In this document: in pieces, positions 8,574 through 16,436 of the stretch
How the letters are laid out: every line of letters begins with the position of its first letter
How positions within the stretch are numbered: the stretch's first letter is position 1
Origin: a virus
Reading direction: 5' to 3' (one strand)
IMG/VR virus record: IMGVR_UViG_3300001460_005756
Coordinates: 1,572-57,276 of that record
DNA length: 55,705 bases
Translations under genes and position numbers: made by a program
The notes under the pieces: generated by a model
Told to the model about the DNA's origin: nothing
Databases searched by the model: none
Seen by the model: the letters and a program-made list of their open reading frames with translations, nothing else

Positions 8574-10159
8574 AACAATTTTATGAACGAAATGATTATG
8601 TCATAAATTCAAAGGTGAATTGTAAGTTTGAAGATCTTCTTGCAATGACACCAGATGAATTTAAAGACTGGGTTATTGAATTGAGAAAAGTTTTGACTTA
8701 CTCATGGGACAATTATGGTTGTCCTCCTCGCACTGGGAAGTCTGAAACTGATATCATCAAAGCATTCAATAAGCTTGCGGAATATCCAGTTCATACATTT
8801 ACAAACACTGATGAATTATCAGATATAGATGATGATGTGATCATAAACAAATCAAGACTGGGAGTGGAAGTCGATCAGTTTTTTGATAATATGTTTAAGA
8901 CTAGAATAAATTATTCCGACAAAGACAATGGACACTCCATCTATGACTTGATTGCAAATGATGATTATTTGGATCGAGTTGTAAAAGGTGCGTCTAGGCA
9001 TTTCAGAAGAGATTCATTTTACTCACATGCTCTTTCTACTATAAAAAATAGTAAGAAGTATTCCGTTGTTGATGTTGACTCTGGTGAGGAATGGATTGAT
9101 ATATTTTTTACAAACCAAAGTCTGTTTGATGGATATGATTTCTTCTTAGAAGAAGTAAAAATCAGAGAGGGTTTGAATACTAGTTATTTTCAGATTGAAC
9201 AGTCAGAGATTCTGCAACTAACAAAAGATGAAGTTCAAAAGTATAAAGATTGTGGTTGGTTGCAATATAAACACTACTCTACATTTGATATTGAAAATAT
9301 GGCTGACGATAAGGTTTATTCTATTAGACTCTATAAAAAAGATAAACCAATGTTCCCCGGAGGCTTCAAAGCTTTTCGTATAGGTTATATCCAACCAGCG
9401 GTAAACTTTCCTCCCACTACAGCTAAATATTTGTATGAGAGATATACTGAACAAATTAAACAACAAGAACAAATCAGAATTTACGATCCAAGTTCAGGCT
9501 GGGGTGGTAGAATTTTGGGTGCTATGTGTGCTCGTGATGATAGGAATATTCTTTATATTGGCACTGATCCCAATCCTGACAATTTCTTTCCTGATAACAC
9601 TTCTAAATATAGTCTGGTTGCCGATTTCTATAATACTAAAACGTACCGTGGAAATCCTTTCTTTAGCTCTACAAACAATTACGAACTATATCAACTTGGC
9701 TCCGAAGTAATTCATGAAGATCCGGGGTTCCAGAAACACAAAGGAAAACTTGATTTAATATTCACTTCACCTCCCTACTTCAATAGAGAGGCATATAGTG
9801 AAGATGAGAATCAATCATTTAAGAAGTTTGGTTCTTCGTATGAATCATGGAGAGATGGATTTCTTGAACCCACACTAAAGACTTGTGTTGAATATTTAAA
9901 AAATGATAGATATCTCCTGTGGAATGTCGCAGACATTTTAGTCAAAGGTGAGTATCTGCCTATAGAGAAAGATTCTATTGAAATTCTTGAATCTTATGGT
10001 ATGATATTCAAGTACAAGTTAAAAATGGGATTGGAATCCATGCCAGGTCAAAACCGAGTGGACGAAAACGGAATCCCAAAGTGTAAGAATTATTGTCAAG
10101 TCAAAGGAAAATATCTAAAGTATGAACCAGTGTTTGTATTTTGGAAGCCAGGAGATTAA
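8570..10159 (+). CDS. DNA methyltransferase (amino-methyltransferase type, TSPPY motif)
   Basis: The 529-residue product has a SAM-binding motif I DPSSGWGGRILGA (about 305-317) followed by catalytic motif IV TSPPYF (about 399-404). Motif order I then IV and the (S/T)PPY form indicate an N4-cytosine or N6-adenine methyltransferase. The first 290 residues carry no motif I know and may hold target recognition. ATG 8570 was chosen because it gives an ATGA overlap with the previous stop; an in-frame start at 8513 would overlap by 61 bases. No restriction partner is nearby, so protection of phage DNA or regulation is likelier than a full restriction system. Confidence 0.72.
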   Translation: MKQFYERNDYVINSKVNCKFEDLLAMTPDEFKDWVIELRKVLTYSWDNYGCPPRTGKSETDIIKAFNKLAEYPVHTFTNTDELSDIDDDVIINKSRLGVEVDQFFDNMFKTRINYSDKDNGHSIYDLIANDDYLDRVVKGASRHFRRDSFYSHALSTIKNSKKYSVVDVDSGEEWIDIFFTNQSLFDGYDFFLEEVKIREGLNTSYFQIEQSEILQLTKDEVQKYKDCGWLQYKHYSTFDIENMADDKVYSIRLYKKDKPMFPGGFKAFRIGYIQPAVNFPPTTAKYLYERYTEQIKQQEQIRIYDPSSGWGGRILGAMCARDDRNILYIGTDPNPDNFFPDNTSKYSLVADFYNTKTYRGNPFFSSTNNYELYQLGSEVIHEDPGFQKHKGKLDLIFTSPPYFNREAYSEDENQSFKKFGSSYESWRDGFLEPTLKTCVEYLKNDRYLLWNVADILVKGEYLPIEKDSIEILESYGMIFKYKLKMGLESMPGQNRVDENGIPKCKNYCQVKGKYLKYEPVFVFWKPGD

Positions 10160-10161
10160 AA

Positions 10162-10860
10162 ATGAACGGTGACACGCCGGGTGCTATAGTCGAAACATGG
10201 ATTGATGAATATATCGCCTCCCTACAAAACAATACAACTCTTCGTAAGAGAAGCGCAAAAGGTTTGTGCAGCGCATACAAAATGCCAAAAAAAGAAGCTA
10301 GATTCATTGCAGAAAGATTTAGAACTTTTGAAAATGAATTGGAGTGTAGTATAAATGAAACTGATCCTGATTTAGTAGAGGGTTGGTCTTATTTGTCAAA
10401 AACAAAACAAAAGAAACTTCTTCTTTATGTCACTTCTATTGCAGATGAATTCGAATCGAGGAGTAAGATTGTAAGAAAGAAGAAAAAGATAACTCCAGAA
10501 AAGATGGTTAAGAATGTAAAGTACCAAGAGTCTTGGGACGAGCACTCAGTTGAATCGGTAGATTCAACAAAAGTAGTTGGTGCTAATGGTTTGATCGCAT
10601 TCAATACTAAACAGAATAAAATATTCTATTACGAATGTTCGGAAAAAGAAGGATTTGTTTTTAAGGGAACAACCATACAAAACTACAACCCTGAGTTGTC
10701 TTTTTGTAAATCTGCCGGAAGAAATATAAAAACTCTTCTGGGGAGTTGTTGTTCAGGAGGAAAGAATTTTTCTTTAAATACATTAGACAAGATAAATACT
10801 AAAAAGCTTCCTGTCACTGGAAGAATAAATGACAAGACTCTTTTGTTGAGGTGCTTTTAA
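10162..10860 (+). CDS. Hypothetical protein
   Basis: I do not recognise this 232-residue protein. It opens with NGDTPGAIVETWIDEYI and has a helical, lysine-rich middle (KTKQKKLLLYVTSIADEFE, about residues 83-101). The C-terminal half is mixed beta, with an isolated GSCCSGGK run (about 195-202). AGGAG at 10150-10154 fits the ATG at 10162; a TTG at 10141 is in frame but lacks a site. It follows the DNA methyltransferase by two bases and its stop overlaps the next start (TAATG). No signal peptide or membrane segment is visible. Confidence 0.6.
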   Translation: MNGDTPGAIVETWIDEYIASLQNNTTLRKRSAKGLCSAYKMPKKEARFIAERFRTFENELECSINETDPDLVEGWSYLSKTKQKKLLLYVTSIADEFESRSKIVRKKKKITPEKMVKNVKYQESWDEHSVESVDSTKVVGANGLIAFNTKQNKIFYYECSEKEGFVFKGTTIQNYNPELSFCKSAGRNIKTLLGSCCSGGKNFSLNTLDKINTKKLPVTGRINDKTLLLRCF

Positions 10861-11177
10861 TGGTACAATTTGACTCTTTTAATTTTATAGGCAACTACAA
10901 ATTTTCAAATGAAAATGGAGTTCCTATCACATATGAATATGGCGATCTTGTAATAAAAAATTCTAGATTGTATGCCGCGTCAAAAACAATAACTGGTGTA
11001 TCTCCCGAAGTGGGAGAACGAGAAGGTTGGATTATGATGGGCAAATCACAAAACTTTTTCAATGACAATACAGTTCCCTTTTCCGCAAAGGTTGGTGACG
11101 AGTGGATAGATTCTGCCACAGGTAGGGTTTATAAGTACATCAAAGATGACAATGGAAAACACTGGGTTGAGACTTGA
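10860..11177 (+). CDS. Small virion-type module protein
   Basis: The 105-residue product ends in VGDEWIDSATGRVYKYIKD... WVE. A GDEWID-x-x-TG-x-x-Y-x-Y pattern of this sort is common at the ends of marine phage tail-fibre and structural proteins, where a short beta-hairpin module repeats. An earlier KTITGVSPEVGEREGWI segment has the same flavour. The ATG at 10860 overlaps the previous stop (TAATG). Its place between a hypothetical gene and RNase H, away from other structural genes, is unusual. A structural or assembly role is inference from composition alone. Confidence 0.5.
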   Translation: MVQFDSFNFIGNYKFSNENGVPITYEYGDLVIKNSRLYAASKTITGVSPEVGEREGWIMMGKSQNFFNDNTVPFSAKVGDEWIDSATGRVYKYIKDDNGKHWVET

Positions 11178-11199
11178 TTTTTAATTAAATTATGATAGA

Positions 11200-12048
11200 A
11201 TGTATAACATGATACTAATAGACAACAACCAAATTATCTTATCGAATATTTTCCAATCTATAAAATACAATAATGAAATGGATATCGATTTTATTCGTCA
11301 TCTAGTTCTGAACACTTACAGATCTTATAGAAAAAAGTTCTCTGCTGAATATGGTGAAATTATTATTTGTCACGACTCTCCTGATTGCTGGAGAAAAAAT
11401 GTATTTTCATATTACAAAGCACAGAGAAGAAAAAAGCAAAAAGACTCTGATGTTGATTGGAATAAAATTTTCGAATACTTACATATCATTAGAAATGAAG
11501 TAGAAGAAAATCTACCCTACAAAAATATCTCAGCACAAAATACAGAAGCTGATGATGTCATTGCAGTTATAGCAAAACGATTCTACAAACAGGAAAAGAT
11601 TCTTATCATCTCTAGTGATAAAGACTTCCAACAACTTCAAAGATATGGAAATATAAAACAATACAGTCCAAGTAAAAAAGACTTTGTTGTGTGTGAAGAT
11701 CCGGAAACATATCTTCTGGAACATGTGTTGAGGGGAGATTCGTCTGATGGAATCCCAAATGTTCTTTCGGACGATGATTGTTTCATAGAGGAAACTAAAA
11801 AGCAACGTCCTCTAACAAAGAAGAAGCTCGCACAATATAAAGAAACCACAATAGGTGAAGATGATCCAATGTTTAAGAATTGGAATAGAAATAAAGTCTT
11901 GGTTGATTTCGAAGAAATACCCAATGATATTCAGGATAGGATACATCTCAACTTTGATGATTCAACCTATGGTGATCGTTCGAAAATTTTAAATTACTTT
12001 ATAACCAAGAAATTAGTAAAGCTTGTTAATTATTTGGAGGATTTTTAA
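11200..12048 (+). CDS. rnh: RNase H (T4 Rnh, FEN-family 5'-3' exonuclease)
   Basis: T4 Rnh removes RNA primers and flaps from lagging-strand fragments. The 282 residues (T4: 305) follow the FEN/PIN-like pattern: an N-terminal ILIDNNQ acid, CHDSPDCWR (about 65-73), TEADDVIAVI (about 111-120) and ISSDKDFQQL (about 130-139), which supply the metal-binding acids. DSSDGIPN (about 180-187) matches the helix-hairpin region. ATG 11209 would give a start at MILIDN, which aligns better with T4, and neither ATG has a clear ribosome site. The gene lies just upstream of gene 45. Confidence 0.85.
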   Translation: MYNMILIDNNQIILSNIFQSIKYNNEMDIDFIRHLVLNTYRSYRKKFSAEYGEIIICHDSPDCWRKNVFSYYKAQRRKKQKDSDVDWNKIFEYLHIIRNEVEENLPYKNISAQNTEADDVIAVIAKRFYKQEKILIISSDKDFQQLQRYGNIKQYSPSKKDFVVCEDPETYLLEHVLRGDSSDGIPNVLSDDDCFIEETKKQRPLTKKKLAQYKETTIGEDDPMFKNWNRNKVLVDFEEIPNDIQDRIHLNFDDSTYGDRSKILNYFITKKLVKLVNYLEDF

Positions 12049-12246
12049 TTGAAAAACAAATCCACCCGTGGTAAGATCAAGTCTACCTCAAGTGAGGAAG
12101 ATTATTCTTTTGGAAAAAAAGGTAGTCAAAGAAGAAAATCAAGCAGACATCAAGCAAAAAAATTGCTTAGAGATGTTAAACAAGGAAATATAGATGACAG
12201 TGATTATGAAGAAAACATGGAAAATTTTGATCAGTGGAGTGATTAA
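12049..12246 (+). CDS. Small basic hypothetical protein (TTG start)
   Basis: This 65-residue gene fills the gap between rnh and gene 45. GGAGGA at 12036-12041 stands seven bases before the TTG at 12049, directly after the rnh stop. The N-terminal two thirds are very basic (KGSQRRKSSRHQAKK, about residues 24-38) and the C-terminus is acidic (DDSDYEENMENFDQ). Its stop codon overlaps the gene 45 ATG (TAATG). In T4 the small RNA-polymerase-binding protein RpbA is encoded beside gene 45, but I see no clear similarity to it. Nucleic-acid binding is possible from charge only. Confidence 0.6.
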   Translation: MKNKSTRGKIKSTSSEEDYSFGKKGSQRRKSSRHQAKKLLRDVKQGNIDDSDYEENMENFDQWSD

Positions 12247-12926
12247 TGAAATTAAGTAAAAACACATTTTCGATTCTAAAAAACTTTTCTAGTCTAAACT
12301 CAAATATTCTAGTTAAAGAAGGAAATGTTTTGAAGACCCTTACCCCCGCCAAGAATGTAATGGCAGAAGCTACTGTTGAAGAAGACTTCGCAACACAATT
12401 TGGAATCTGGGATCTTGGTAAATTCTTAGGAACAATTTCTCTTTTCTCAGATCCTGATTTTGAATTTGAAGAAGGGTATGTTTCTATCAAGGGATCTAAT
12501 AATTCTTTGATTAAGTATTTTTATTCAGAACCAAGTCTGCTTACAGTACCCACCAAAGAAATTGATATGCCTGATACTGTTGTTAGTTTCGGTTGGAAGC
12601 AAGATATATTCAATGACTTGCAAAGAGCTGCGGCTGTTCTTCAGCTCCCCGATCTTTGTATCCACAATACTGATGATGGTGTCTTCGCTGAAGTTCTGGA
12701 TAAAGCTGATCGAACTACTAACTCGTACTCGGTTGAGTTGGGAGATGCTGTATATGATGAGTCTGCTGCCTTTAAATATTACTTCAAGGTAGAGAACCTG
12801 AAAATGCTTCAGGGAGATTATACAGTGAATATTACAGAAAAGGTTGTTAGTGAATTTTGTAATGCTAGTGGACTTGATCTAAAGTATTGGGTTGCTCTTG
12901 AATCTGACTCTGTTTACTCTGTTTGA
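12246..12926 (+). CDS. 45: gp45 sliding clamp
   Basis: gp45 is the trimeric ring that tethers the polymerase gp43 to DNA and also activates late transcription with gp55. At 226 residues it matches T4 gp45 (228). The N-terminal MKLSKNTFSILKNFSSLN and the acidic FSDPDFEFEEGYVSIKG (about 75-91) are typical of the phage clamp, as is the two-domain beta-alpha-beta pattern with LGDAVYDESAAFKYYFKVENL in the second domain. It begins on the stop of the small basic gene and is followed by the clamp-loader gene 44, as in T4. Confidence 0.92.
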   Translation: MKLSKNTFSILKNFSSLNSNILVKEGNVLKTLTPAKNVMAEATVEEDFATQFGIWDLGKFLGTISLFSDPDFEFEEGYVSIKGSNNSLIKYFYSEPSLLTVPTKEIDMPDTVVSFGWKQDIFNDLQRAAAVLQLPDLCIHNTDDGVFAEVLDKADRTTNSYSVELGDAVYDESAAFKYYFKVENLKMLQGDYTVNITEKVVSEFCNASGLDLKYWVALESDSVYSV

Positions 12927-12952
12927 TTAAAAAATTATAATGAGGAATCATA

Positions 12953-13903
12953 ATGACCATCGTGGAAACTCAACACTACTTGTGGGTTGAAAAATATAGA
13001 CCATCTAAAATTGAAGAGTGTGTCTTACCAGAAGACATAAAAAAGATTTTCTCTGACATTGTAGCAAGTGGAGAATCTCAAAACCTTCTTCTATGTGGAG
13101 GACCTGGTTGCGGAAAAACTACTGTTGCAAAGGCTCTTTGTAAAGAACTGGGTACAGACTACCTAATGATCAACTGTTCGGAGGATGGAAACATCGATAC
13201 TCTCCGAACAAAGATTAGAAATTTTGCCAGCACGGTTTCTTTGACAAACCAAAAGAAGGTTGTAATTCTTGATGAGTTTGATTATTCAAATGCACAGTCA
13301 ACTCAACCTGCACTCAGAGGATTCATAGAAGAGTTCTCTAAAAACTGTAGGTTTATCTTGACTTGCAATTTCAAGAATCGAATCATCGAACCAATTCATT
13401 CTAGATGTACCGTTGTAAACTTCAACATAGCATCGAAAGAGAAACCAAAACTCGCCATACAAATTCTAGATAGGATCAAAACAATCCTTGACAATGAAGG
13501 CGTTCCTTATGAAGAAAAGGTTTTGGTTGGATTGGTAATGAAATATTTTCCTGATTTCAGGAGAATCATAAATGAATTGCAAAAGTATTCTGTCTCTGGT
13601 ACAATTGATGTTGGTATATTGTCAGATGTTTCTGAAATTAAAATCAAAGAATTGGCTTCTTCAATGAAGAAGAAAGATTTTACTTCAGTTAGGAAGTGGG
13701 TTATTGAAAACTTAGATAACGATCAAACCCACATATTCAGAAAGATCTACGATGGAATGAATACATATGTTATTGCATCTTCAGTTCCACAGTCTATTTT
13801 GATTTTGGCTGATTATCAATACAAATCTGCGTTTGTTGCAGATCACGAAATTAACTTAACCGCATGTTTAGTAGAACTAATGATGGAGTGTGAATTCAAA
13901 TGA
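12953..13903 (+). CDS. 44: gp44 clamp loader large subunit
   Basis: gp44 is the AAA+ ATPase that opens gp45 and places it on primer-template DNA. The 316 residues (T4: 319) contain WVEKYRPSKIEECVLP at the N-terminus, Walker A GGPGCGKTT (about 49-57), Walker B VILDEFD (about 103-109) and the sensor/arginine-finger region with HSRC (about 149-152), all family hallmarks. GAGGA at 12942-12946 serves the ATG. The stop overlaps the next gene (ATGA), a GroES-like gene, instead of running into gene 62 directly. Confidence 0.94.
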   Translation: MTIVETQHYLWVEKYRPSKIEECVLPEDIKKIFSDIVASGESQNLLLCGGPGCGKTTVAKALCKELGTDYLMINCSEDGNIDTLRTKIRNFASTVSLTNQKKVVILDEFDYSNAQSTQPALRGFIEEFSKNCRFILTCNFKNRIIEPIHSRCTVVNFNIASKEKPKLAIQILDRIKTILDNEGVPYEEKVLVGLVMKYFPDFRRIINELQKYSVSGTIDVGILSDVSEIKIKELASSMKKKDFTSVRKWVIENLDNDQTHIFRKIYDGMNTYVIASSVPQSILILADYQYKSAFVADHEINLTACLVELMMECEFK

Positions 13904-14199
13904 AATATTCTGCACAGGGTGACTATATCCTAGTACAAAAAATCGATTACAACGAAGAACAAAAAACTGATTCTGGTATTATTTTCAAGACAAGTCAGGT
14001 ACTGAGTACATCTTTTGCTCAAGCCACTGTTATTACCATGGGACCCGGAACTCCAGGTCTCGATGGAAAGGTAGCTAAAGTGGATTATAAAGTGGGGGAC
14101 ATTGTTCTCTACGAAGTAAGTAAGAGAATTGGTATTCATGATAAATTTGACCTACTCAAAAGAGAAGATATTGTGGCGGTAGTTGATGAATCTGAGTGA
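13900..14199 (+). CDS. GroES-like co-chaperonin
   Basis: The 99 residues match the 10-kDa co-chaperonin: an N-terminal YILVQKID strand, a mobile-loop segment KTDSGIIFKTS with the hydrophobic tripeptide IIF that docks onto GroEL (about residues 23-33), and the core VGDIVLYEV (about 66-74) aligned to the GroES VGDIVIF strand. It also has a closing EDIVAVVDE. T4 uses gp31 for folding its capsid protein with host GroEL; this protein may serve the same role. It overlaps gene 44 by four bases and gene 62 by fourteen, so it is embedded in the clamp-loader operon. Confidence 0.8.
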   Translation: MKYSAQGDYILVQKIDYNEEQKTDSGIIFKTSQVLSTSFAQATVITMGPGTPGLDGKVAKVDYKVGDIVLYEVSKRIGIHDKFDLLKREDIVAVVDESE

Positions 14200-14578
14200 A
14201 TATCTTAATTCAATTAATTTTTCGAAGTCTCCACTGATGGACGGAGATCCCACTGGTTTGTATGAAAAGGAATATGTTCCCTTTGTCATCAACAAGTGTT
14301 TGTCTTATTTTCCAGACAGCATTCTGTATGCAAATCAATGTAATCAAATGTCTCATCTCGGCAGTAAAATGCAATTCGACTATCTTAGATTGTCTCTCAG
14401 AAAGAGAAAGCGATTTAGTAAGTGGTTGAAAAGAGAGGACGATGATAAATTGGCTCTCATAAAAAAGCATTATAACTATTCAAATCACAGAGCAAGGGAA
14501 GTTTTATCTCTGTTGTCAGATGAACAGCTCAGAAATATAGAAGCGTTATATGACACTGGCGGTGTTAAAAAGGGATAA
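14186..14578 (+). CDS. 62: gp62 clamp loader small subunit
   Basis: gp62 completes the clamp loader (four gp44 and one gp62 in T4). The product has 130 residues against 187 in T4. LSEYLNSINFSK at the N-terminus and FVINKCLSYFPDSILYANQCNQM (about 29-51, not quoted further) with the following LRKRKRFSKWLKRE are the gp62 pattern in marine T4-like phages. ATG 14186 is preceded in frame by TTG 14183; the ATG is preferred. It overlaps the GroES-like gene by fourteen bases. Confidence 0.85.
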   Translation: MNLSEYLNSINFSKSPLMDGDPTGLYEKEYVPFVINKCLSYFPDSILYANQCNQMSHLGSKMQFDYLRLSLRKRKRFSKWLKREDDDKLALIKKHYNYSNHRAREVLSLLSDEQLRNIEALYDTGGVKKG

Positions 14579-14633
14579 GATCTATATATTATGCCATATT
14601 ATATTGAAGCGAATATGTATTGGAGATAATATT

Positions 14634-15050
14634 ATGGATAGTGAAGAAGAAAATGATATTTTTGAGGGCTTGGGCGTAGAGATAGAACTTCCAGAAGAAG
14701 ATTCTTTTTTGAAAGTGAGAGAAACTCTCACACGTATAGGTGTCTCATCAAGAAAAGAAAACAAATTATATCAGTCTTGCCATATTCTACACAAAAGAGG
14801 TAGATATGCCATACTGCACTTTAAAGAATTATTCTTGCTAGATGGATTGTCTAGCGATGTTTCTGACAATGATCTAGGAAGAAGAAATACTATTGTTAAA
14901 CTTTTAAAAGAATGGGGTTTAGTTGTTCCAATCGAAGGAGAGGAATATGATGAACCACAATCAGGTTTGGCACAAATTAAAATTATCCCACACAGAGAAA
15001 AAACTGACTGGGAACTAATACCAAAATACCATATAGGAAAAAATAGGTAA
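14634..15050 (+). CDS. regA: RegA translational repressor
   Basis: RegA binds the initiation regions of many early mRNAs, including its own, 44, 45 and rIIB in T4, and blocks translation. The 138 residues contain FLKVRETLTRIG (about 20-31), LYQSCHILHKRG (about 42-53) and HFKELF, near-identical in layout to T4 RegA (122 residues); the C-terminal WELIPKYHIG matches T4 WKLVPKYTIG. The extra length is an acidic N-terminal extension. ATG 14634 is preceded by GGAG at 14622-14625. In T4 the next gene is 43; here the sugar island starts directly after regA. Confidence 0.95.
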   Translation: MDSEEENDIFEGLGVEIELPEEDSFLKVRETLTRIGVSSRKENKLYQSCHILHKRGRYAILHFKELFLLDGLSSDVSDNDLGRRNTIVKLLKEWGLVVPIEGEEYDEPQSGLAQIKIIPHREKTDWELIPKYHIGKNR

Positions 15051-15056
15051 TTGATA

Positions 15057-15749
15057 ATGAAACTAGTGATAAAATTTCCTTCTCGTAATCGTCCTGAAAA
15101 ATTCAAACAAATTTTAACCAAATATATTTCTTTACTTTCTGGTAAACATGAAGTATCATTTATCATAACTTTAGATGAAGATGATTCGACAATGAATACA
15201 CCAAAAATGAGAATGTGGTTAGATGAGTTAGCACAGGCTAATGATATACAATATTTCTACGGTAACTCAAAATCTAAAGTAGAAGCTTGTAACGCAAATA
15301 TGGACGGTGCGGAGGGTGATGTTCTTTTACTGATTTCAGATGATATGTTCCCCGTCCAAGAAGATTATGATGATATCATCTATAGGACATATCAAAACAC
15401 CTTCCCTGATTATGATGGGGCAATAAAGTTTAATGATGGAATAAGAAAAGATCCATTGATGACATTGCCTTGTTTGGGATGGAAGCTCTATGAGAGATTT
15501 GGATATATCTACCACCCAGATTATACTTCTGTGTTTTGTGATAACGAGCAAACTTCGGCGTGTATGCTAATGGGTAAGTTTGCAGTTAGTGATATTTGTA
15601 TTGCAAAACATCTTTGGATTCCCGGAAACCACGATCAAGCTGATGAGTTACATCAAAGAAATGACAGTGGTGAAATGTATGAAAAAGATGGAAAGGTATT
15701 TGAAGAAAGAAAAAATAATAACTTCGGGGTTCTTAGAGAAGTTAGTTAG
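15057..15749 (+). CDS. Glycosyltransferase, GT-A fold (family 2-like)
   Basis: The 230-residue product starts MKLVIKFPSRNRPEKF, a typical GT-A opening strand and NDP-sugar loop, followed by IITLDEDD (about 35-42) and the metal-binding acidic pair in LLISDDMFP (about 91-99). A late WIPGNHDQADELHQRN segment supplies further conserved His and Asp. It is the first gene of the sugar island. A TTG six bases upstream is in frame; the ATG at 15057 is preferred. Donor and acceptor cannot be told. Confidence 0.7.
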   Translation: MKLVIKFPSRNRPEKFKQILTKYISLLSGKHEVSFIITLDEDDSTMNTPKMRMWLDELAQANDIQYFYGNSKSKVEACNANMDGAEGDVLLLISDDMFPVQEDYDDIIYRTYQNTFPDYDGAIKFNDGIRKDPLMTLPCLGWKLYERFGYIYHPDYTSVFCDNEQTSACMLMGKFAVSDICIAKHLWIPGNHDQADELHQRNDSGEMYEKDGKVFEERKNNNFGVLREVS

Positions 15750-15758
15750 GAAAATATA

Positions 15759-16436
15759 ATGAAAACATATACGTTCTACTCCGACTCACACAAACAAATA
15801 TTAGATGATTATTACCTCAAGTCGTTTCCTTATGAAAAAGATCTTGAGCTTGTTATTAGAAACATCCCACAGGACTGTCCTTCGGCATCATTTATGCACG
15901 CCGGATGGATGTCTGCGATGAGAAAAAAGATGGAATATGTTGTAGATTCTATCTTAGAAACAAAAGGTCGAGATGAATTTTTTGTACATTCTGATTGTGA
16001 TATAATTTTCTTCGATAAGTTCAAAGATAATATCATCGAAGAAATTGGTGACAATGATATAGCTTGTATAGATGATGTAAATATGCTTTGTGCTGGTTTC
16101 TTTATTGCTAGATCAAACGATAAAATTCTCAATCTATTCGAAAACGTCCTGAAAAACATGGATAACTTTAGTCAAAGTGGTAGTGGTGATCAAATAGCAA
16201 TGAATTACTATATCAAAGATATGGGAATAAAAGCAAAACCACTGGGTAAACGATACCACAACGTTTTTCATTCTTTAGAAAAAGAATGGACGCGAGATAT
16301 TGCATGGAATTTTGATGTACCAAAAGACATCATTATGCATCATGCTAACTTTACTAGAGGCATTGAAACTAAGATGTCTCTCATGGATATAATGGTAGGT
16401 AAATGTGATTATACTAAAACCCCGGCAGGGACATAA
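15759..16436 (+). CDS. Nucleotide-sugar transferase-like protein (GT77-type fold)
   Basis: The 225 residues carry FFVHSDCDIIFFDKF (about 74-88) with a D-x-D metal motif. LCAGFFIARSN (about 109-119) and GSGDQIAMN (about 143-151) follow, the order seen in the nucleotide-diphospho-sugar transferase family that includes plant xylosyl/galactosyl transferases. A late LGKRYHNVFH completes the resemblance. AGGA precedes the ATG. The stop lies 32 bases inside the next gene if that gene begins at its GTG. Confidence 0.6.
   Translation: MKTYTFYSDSHKQILDDYYLKSFPYEKDLELVIRNIPQDCPSASFMHAGWMSAMRKKMEYVVDSILETKGRDEFFVHSDCDIIFFDKFKDNIIEEIGDNDIACIDDVNMLCAGFFIARSNDKILNLFENVLKNMDNFSQSGSGDQIAMNYYIKDMGIKAKPLGKRYHNVFHSLEKEWTRDIAWNFDVPKDIIMHHANFTRGIETKMSLMDIMVGKCDYTKTPAGT

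Noticed and set aside
9435-9710. Hydrophobic 91-residue frame inside the DNA methyltransferase gene
   Set aside because: It lies wholly within the methyltransferase in another frame, has no ribosome site, and its hydrophobicity follows from T-rich second positions.
11167-11196. TTGAGA-18-TATGAT promoter before rnh
   Set aside because: It would start transcription at about 11203, on top of the start codon, giving an almost leaderless message; rnh is probably read with the upstream genes.
12913-12941. Possible promoter (TTTACT-17-TATAAT) ahead of gene 44
   Set aside because: Transcription would start near 12948, after the GAGGA ribosome site at 12942, so the mRNA would lack it; the gene is more likely read through from gene 45.
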